This document shows, in pieces, positions 62,133 to 64,000 of a DNA stretch of 64,000 bases. Position numbers and translations under genes: made by a program. How positions within the stretch are numbered: the stretch's first letter is position 1; every line of letters begins with the position of its first letter. The DNA comes from Pseudomonadota bacterium (GTDB lineage: Bacteria > Pseudomonadota > Gammaproteobacteria > Burkholderiales > Rhodocyclaceae). The notes under the pieces are model-generated. The model had not been told where the DNA came from and ran no database searches. It saw only the letters and a list, made by a program, of their open reading frames with translations. The stretch covers positions 1-64,000 of the forward strand of contig JAFEDK010000007.1 in the NCBI GenBank assembly GCA_018241665.1, given 5' to 3'.

Positions 62133-63236
62133 TCAGGCCGTCACGGGCTCGCTGTACGCCACTGCGCCCTTGGGCACATAGACGCCCTCGCACTGGTCGA
62201 GGAATTCCTGCTTTTTGGCGCGCGGGTTGTAGAACTGCTTGTACCAGATGCGGGCCTTCATGAAGGGGCCGTCGCTGGGGATGAACAGGCCATTCAGGCA
62301 CGGCCCCTTGTTGGTCCACACCTCGAAATCCTGGGCGAAGGCGAGGCGGCTGGATTCCTGGAACTGGCGCGCGGCGACCGTATCGGCGATGGTGACCACG
62401 TCGTTGTCGCCCGGCGATTTGACCAGCAGGGAATGCCAGACCTTGACGCTGCCGTCGTCCACCGGGGTGTGGGTGATCATCAGCACCGATTCGTAGAGGC
62501 CGGTCAGCTCGGACAGCAGCACGCCGGGGCCGTGATAGGTGGTCAGCGTGTGCAGGATCGGGCTGATGCCGTCGGCGCCCACCAGGGTGCGGTGCGGGCC
62601 GCACTGGCGCTGGGTGGCGGTGTGGCCGGCGAATTCGTTCTCGTACTTCTGCACGGTGGAGCCGTGGATCGGGCTCAGGTGGCCGTAGTCGCAGATGTTG
62701 TCGATGACTTCCTGCGGGTGCTGGTTGAGGATGCCCAGGTGGTCGAACTTCCAGCGCACCCAGGAGGGGTCGTCCCACTGGGGCAGGCTGGGGTGGGACC
62801 ATTCCGGCTCGCCGCCTTCCGGGTCGTGCCACACCCAGATGGCGCCGAGGCTCTCGACGACGGTCCACGACTTGACGCAGGCCGACGCCGGGATGGTGCC
62901 GGTGTGATACGGGATGTCGTCGCACTTGCCGTTGGCGTCGAAGCGCCAGGCGTGGTACGGGCAGCGGATGCCGTCGCCTTCCACGTTGCTGCCGCCGCCG
63001 TCGAGCACCACGTAGGAGGTGTTGTTGGGCGCCGCGAGGTGGGTCTTCATGTGCGGGCAGTAGGCGTCCAGCAGGACCACCTTGCCGCTGGCGCGGCCGC
63101 GGTAGAGCGCGAAGTCCATGCCGAAAAAGCGTACCGCCAGCGGCTTGTGGGTATTCAGTTCTTCCGCGTCGGCGATCATGAACCAGCCGCGGGGGAAGGT
63201 GTATTCGCCCAGCCGGTAATCCTTGGATGTGGCCAT
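62133..63236 (-). CDS. Rieske non-haem iron oxygenase, KshA-like
   Basis: A 367-residue Rieske oxygenase alpha subunit. The 2Fe-2S ligands are C60, H62, C92 and H95. The mononuclear iron site is DNICDYGHLSPIH, with D183, H186 and H191. The overall form resembles the KshA/DAF-36 group, which hydroxylates or desaturates sterols, including 3-ketosteroid 9alpha-hydroxylase. The gap between the two Rieske pairs (29 residues) is clearly longer than in typical members (about 16-17). No reductase is adjacent. It is first behind operator 9. Confidence 0.85.
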   Translation of the reverse strand: MATSKDYRLGEYTFPRGWFMIADAEELNTHKPLAVRFFGMDFALYRGRASGKVVLLDAYCPHMKTHLAAPNNTSYVVLDGGGSNVEGDGIRCPYHAWRFDANGKCDDIPYHTGTIPASACVKSWTVVESLGAIWVWHDPEGGEPEWSHPSLPQWDDPSWVRWKFDHLGILNQHPQEVIDNICDYGHLSPIHGSTVQKYENEFAGHTATQRQCGPHRTLVGADGISPILHTLTTYHGPGVLLSELTGLYESVLMITHTPVDDGSVKVWHSLLVKSPGDNDVVTIADTVAARQFQESSRLAFAQDFEVWTNKGPCLNGLFIPSDGPFMKARIWYKQFYNPRAKKQEFLDQCEGVYVPKGAVAYSEPVTA

Positions 63237-63275
63237 GTGTCCTCCTTGTATTGGTGTGTGTGGGTGTCCCCAAAG

Positions 63276-63319
63276 ATTGTGTGGATTTGCTTCCGGCGCC
63301 GCATACCCTGTTCGGACGA
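63276..63319 (-). promoter_or_regulatory. operator 9 and promoter of Rieske-LuxR2 operon
   Basis: Read on the minus strand, TCGTCCGAACAGGGTATG (63302-63319) keeps the half-site TCGTCC with a degenerate second half. A -10-like CACAAT (63276-63281) follows after exactly 20 bases. This is the same hexamer and distance as in the tesB promoter. Confidence 0.6.
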
Positions 63320-63344
63320 TGGGCGCCGGCGCTTTCCGCTTTCT

Positions 63345-64000
63345 TCAACTGGCGGCGGTGGCGAGGGCGCCGAGGCGCGCCTCGTAGGGCCGCACCGCGC
63401 GCCAGAACAGCAGCAGCGTGGCGAGCATCACCAGCAAGGTGGCGACCAGCGCGTAGCGCAGGCCGGCCGCGCCGAGGCTGGCGGTGAACAGATCGCTGAG
63501 GGCGCCGGACAGCAGTGGGCCGAAGCCGGCGCCGAAGAGGGTCAGGAACAGGTTGAGGATGGCGGCGCCCATGGCCCGCTGGTGGGACGCCATCATGTGG
63601 CTGGTCGCGGCGTAGGACAGTGGCGGCCACCAGCTGTTGAAGAAGCCGAAGCCGACCGCGAAGAGCATGGCGTGGGGTACGTGCAGGGCGCCGATGGCCC
63701 ATTGCCCTTCCGCCGGCCACAGCAGGAAGGCGATGCCCATCGGCAGGCTGGCGGCGACGCCGCCGAGGGGGAGCAGGATCTGCCAGCGCACGTGGCGGCG
63801 GGTCAGGCGGTCGCAGTACCAGCCGCTGAAGATCGCCCCGGCCGCGGCGCCCAGACCGCTGGCGAGGCCGAACAGCAGGCCGGCCTGGGCCAGCGGCAGG
63901 CCGTGGCTGCGCACCAGGAAGGTCGGCACCCAGATCCCATAGCCGTAGCCGGCCACACCGGCCAGCCCGCAGCCCAGGCACACGTAGCGGAAGGCCGGGA
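63345..64000 (-). CDS. MFS transporter (C-terminal part, runs off the window)
   Basis: The frame stays open to the window edge; about 218 codons of the C-terminal half are visible. The first segment (AGVAGYGYGIWVPTFLV) and the later loop YCDRLTRRHVRW are typical for the second half of an MFS transporter, with about six helices. The N-terminal half must lie beyond 64000. Its stop is 24 bases from operator 9. Confidence 0.8.
   Translation of the reverse strand, partial: PAFRYVCLGCGLAGVAGYGYGIWVPTFLVRSHGLPLAQAGLLFGLASGLGAAAGAIFSGWYCDRLTRRHVRWQILLPLGGVAASLPMGIAFLLWPAEGQWAIGALHVPHAMLFAVGFGFFNSWWPPLSYAATSHMMASHQRAMGAAILNLFLTLFGAGFGPLLSGALSDLFTASLGAAGLRYALVATLLVMLATLLLFWRAVRPYEARLGALATAAS

Overview
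The window looks like one part of a steroid or bile-acid catabolic gene cluster in a Gram-negative, high-GC proteobacterium. Gram-negative origin is supported by an outer-membrane porin-like DUF1302 protein, a periplasmic DUF1329 protein and a Tat-exported amidase. Betaproteobacteria (Rhodocyclales/Burkholderiales type) is my best guess, at low confidence and by inference only. No rRNA, tRNA, CRISPR array or insertion sequence was seen.

Layout. 1-551: a degenerate 21-bp tandem array and a promoter. 552-3621: SDR, old-yellow-enzyme homologue and LuxR-type regulator (operon 1). 3835-14443: divergent SDR genes, then a side-chain module (SDR, MaoC-DUF35 fusion, acyl-CoA dehydrogenases, MaoC hydratase, Ltp2-like retro-aldolase, MFS transporter). 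14456-17059: hybrid sensor kinase. 17217-20186: FadH-like flavoprotein and a TesD/HsaD-like hydrolase, divergent from a FATP-type acyl-CoA synthetase (20454-22301). 22534-27599: a 64-aa small protein and assorted accessory genes (thioesterase, LysR, hydrolase, AraC, quinone reductase, cupin). 27754-32949: DUF2760 plus two Hsp70-like genes. 33078-35236: a second Ltp-type thiolase with a DUF35-MaoC fusion. 35340-36268: RES/Xre toxin-antitoxin pair. 36468-50382: a long operon for rings A/B and C/D (tesB-like dioxygenase, ipdA, ipdB, enoyl-CoA hydratase, ipdC, echA20, two acyl-CoA dehydrogenases, fadA6, SDR, amidase, ipdF, MaoC, thiolase). 51799-54943: SDR and another acyl-CoA dehydrogenase pair. 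54924-56118: two small membrane proteins in lower-GC DNA. 56319-63236 (minus): PrpF-like isomerase, DUF1329, DUF1302, a second LuxR regulator and a Rieske oxygenase. 63345-64000: part of an MFS transporter.

How it works together (inference from families). DUF1302/DUF1329 and the MFS proteins would move hydrophobic substrate. The acyl-CoA synthetase activates a side-chain acid. The paired acyl-CoA dehydrogenases, MaoC hydratases and Ltp-type aldolases shorten the side chain. The Rieske protein, the extradiol dioxygenase and the hydrolase fit the aerobic 9,10-seco route through rings A/B. The ipd, echA20 and fadA6 genes then open and degrade rings C and D.

The most striking non-coding signal is a repeated operator, roughly T(A/C)GTCC-N4-GGACGATG. 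It lies at nine places in front of ten promoters, almost always 20-21 bases before a -10-like hexamer, so it is centred near -42.5. That is the position of a LuxR-type activator site. A tenth, variant site (TCACCC-N4-GGGTGA) sits at the same distance before the DUF1302 operon. Two LuxR-type regulators are encoded inside the regulon and are the obvious candidates to bind these sites.
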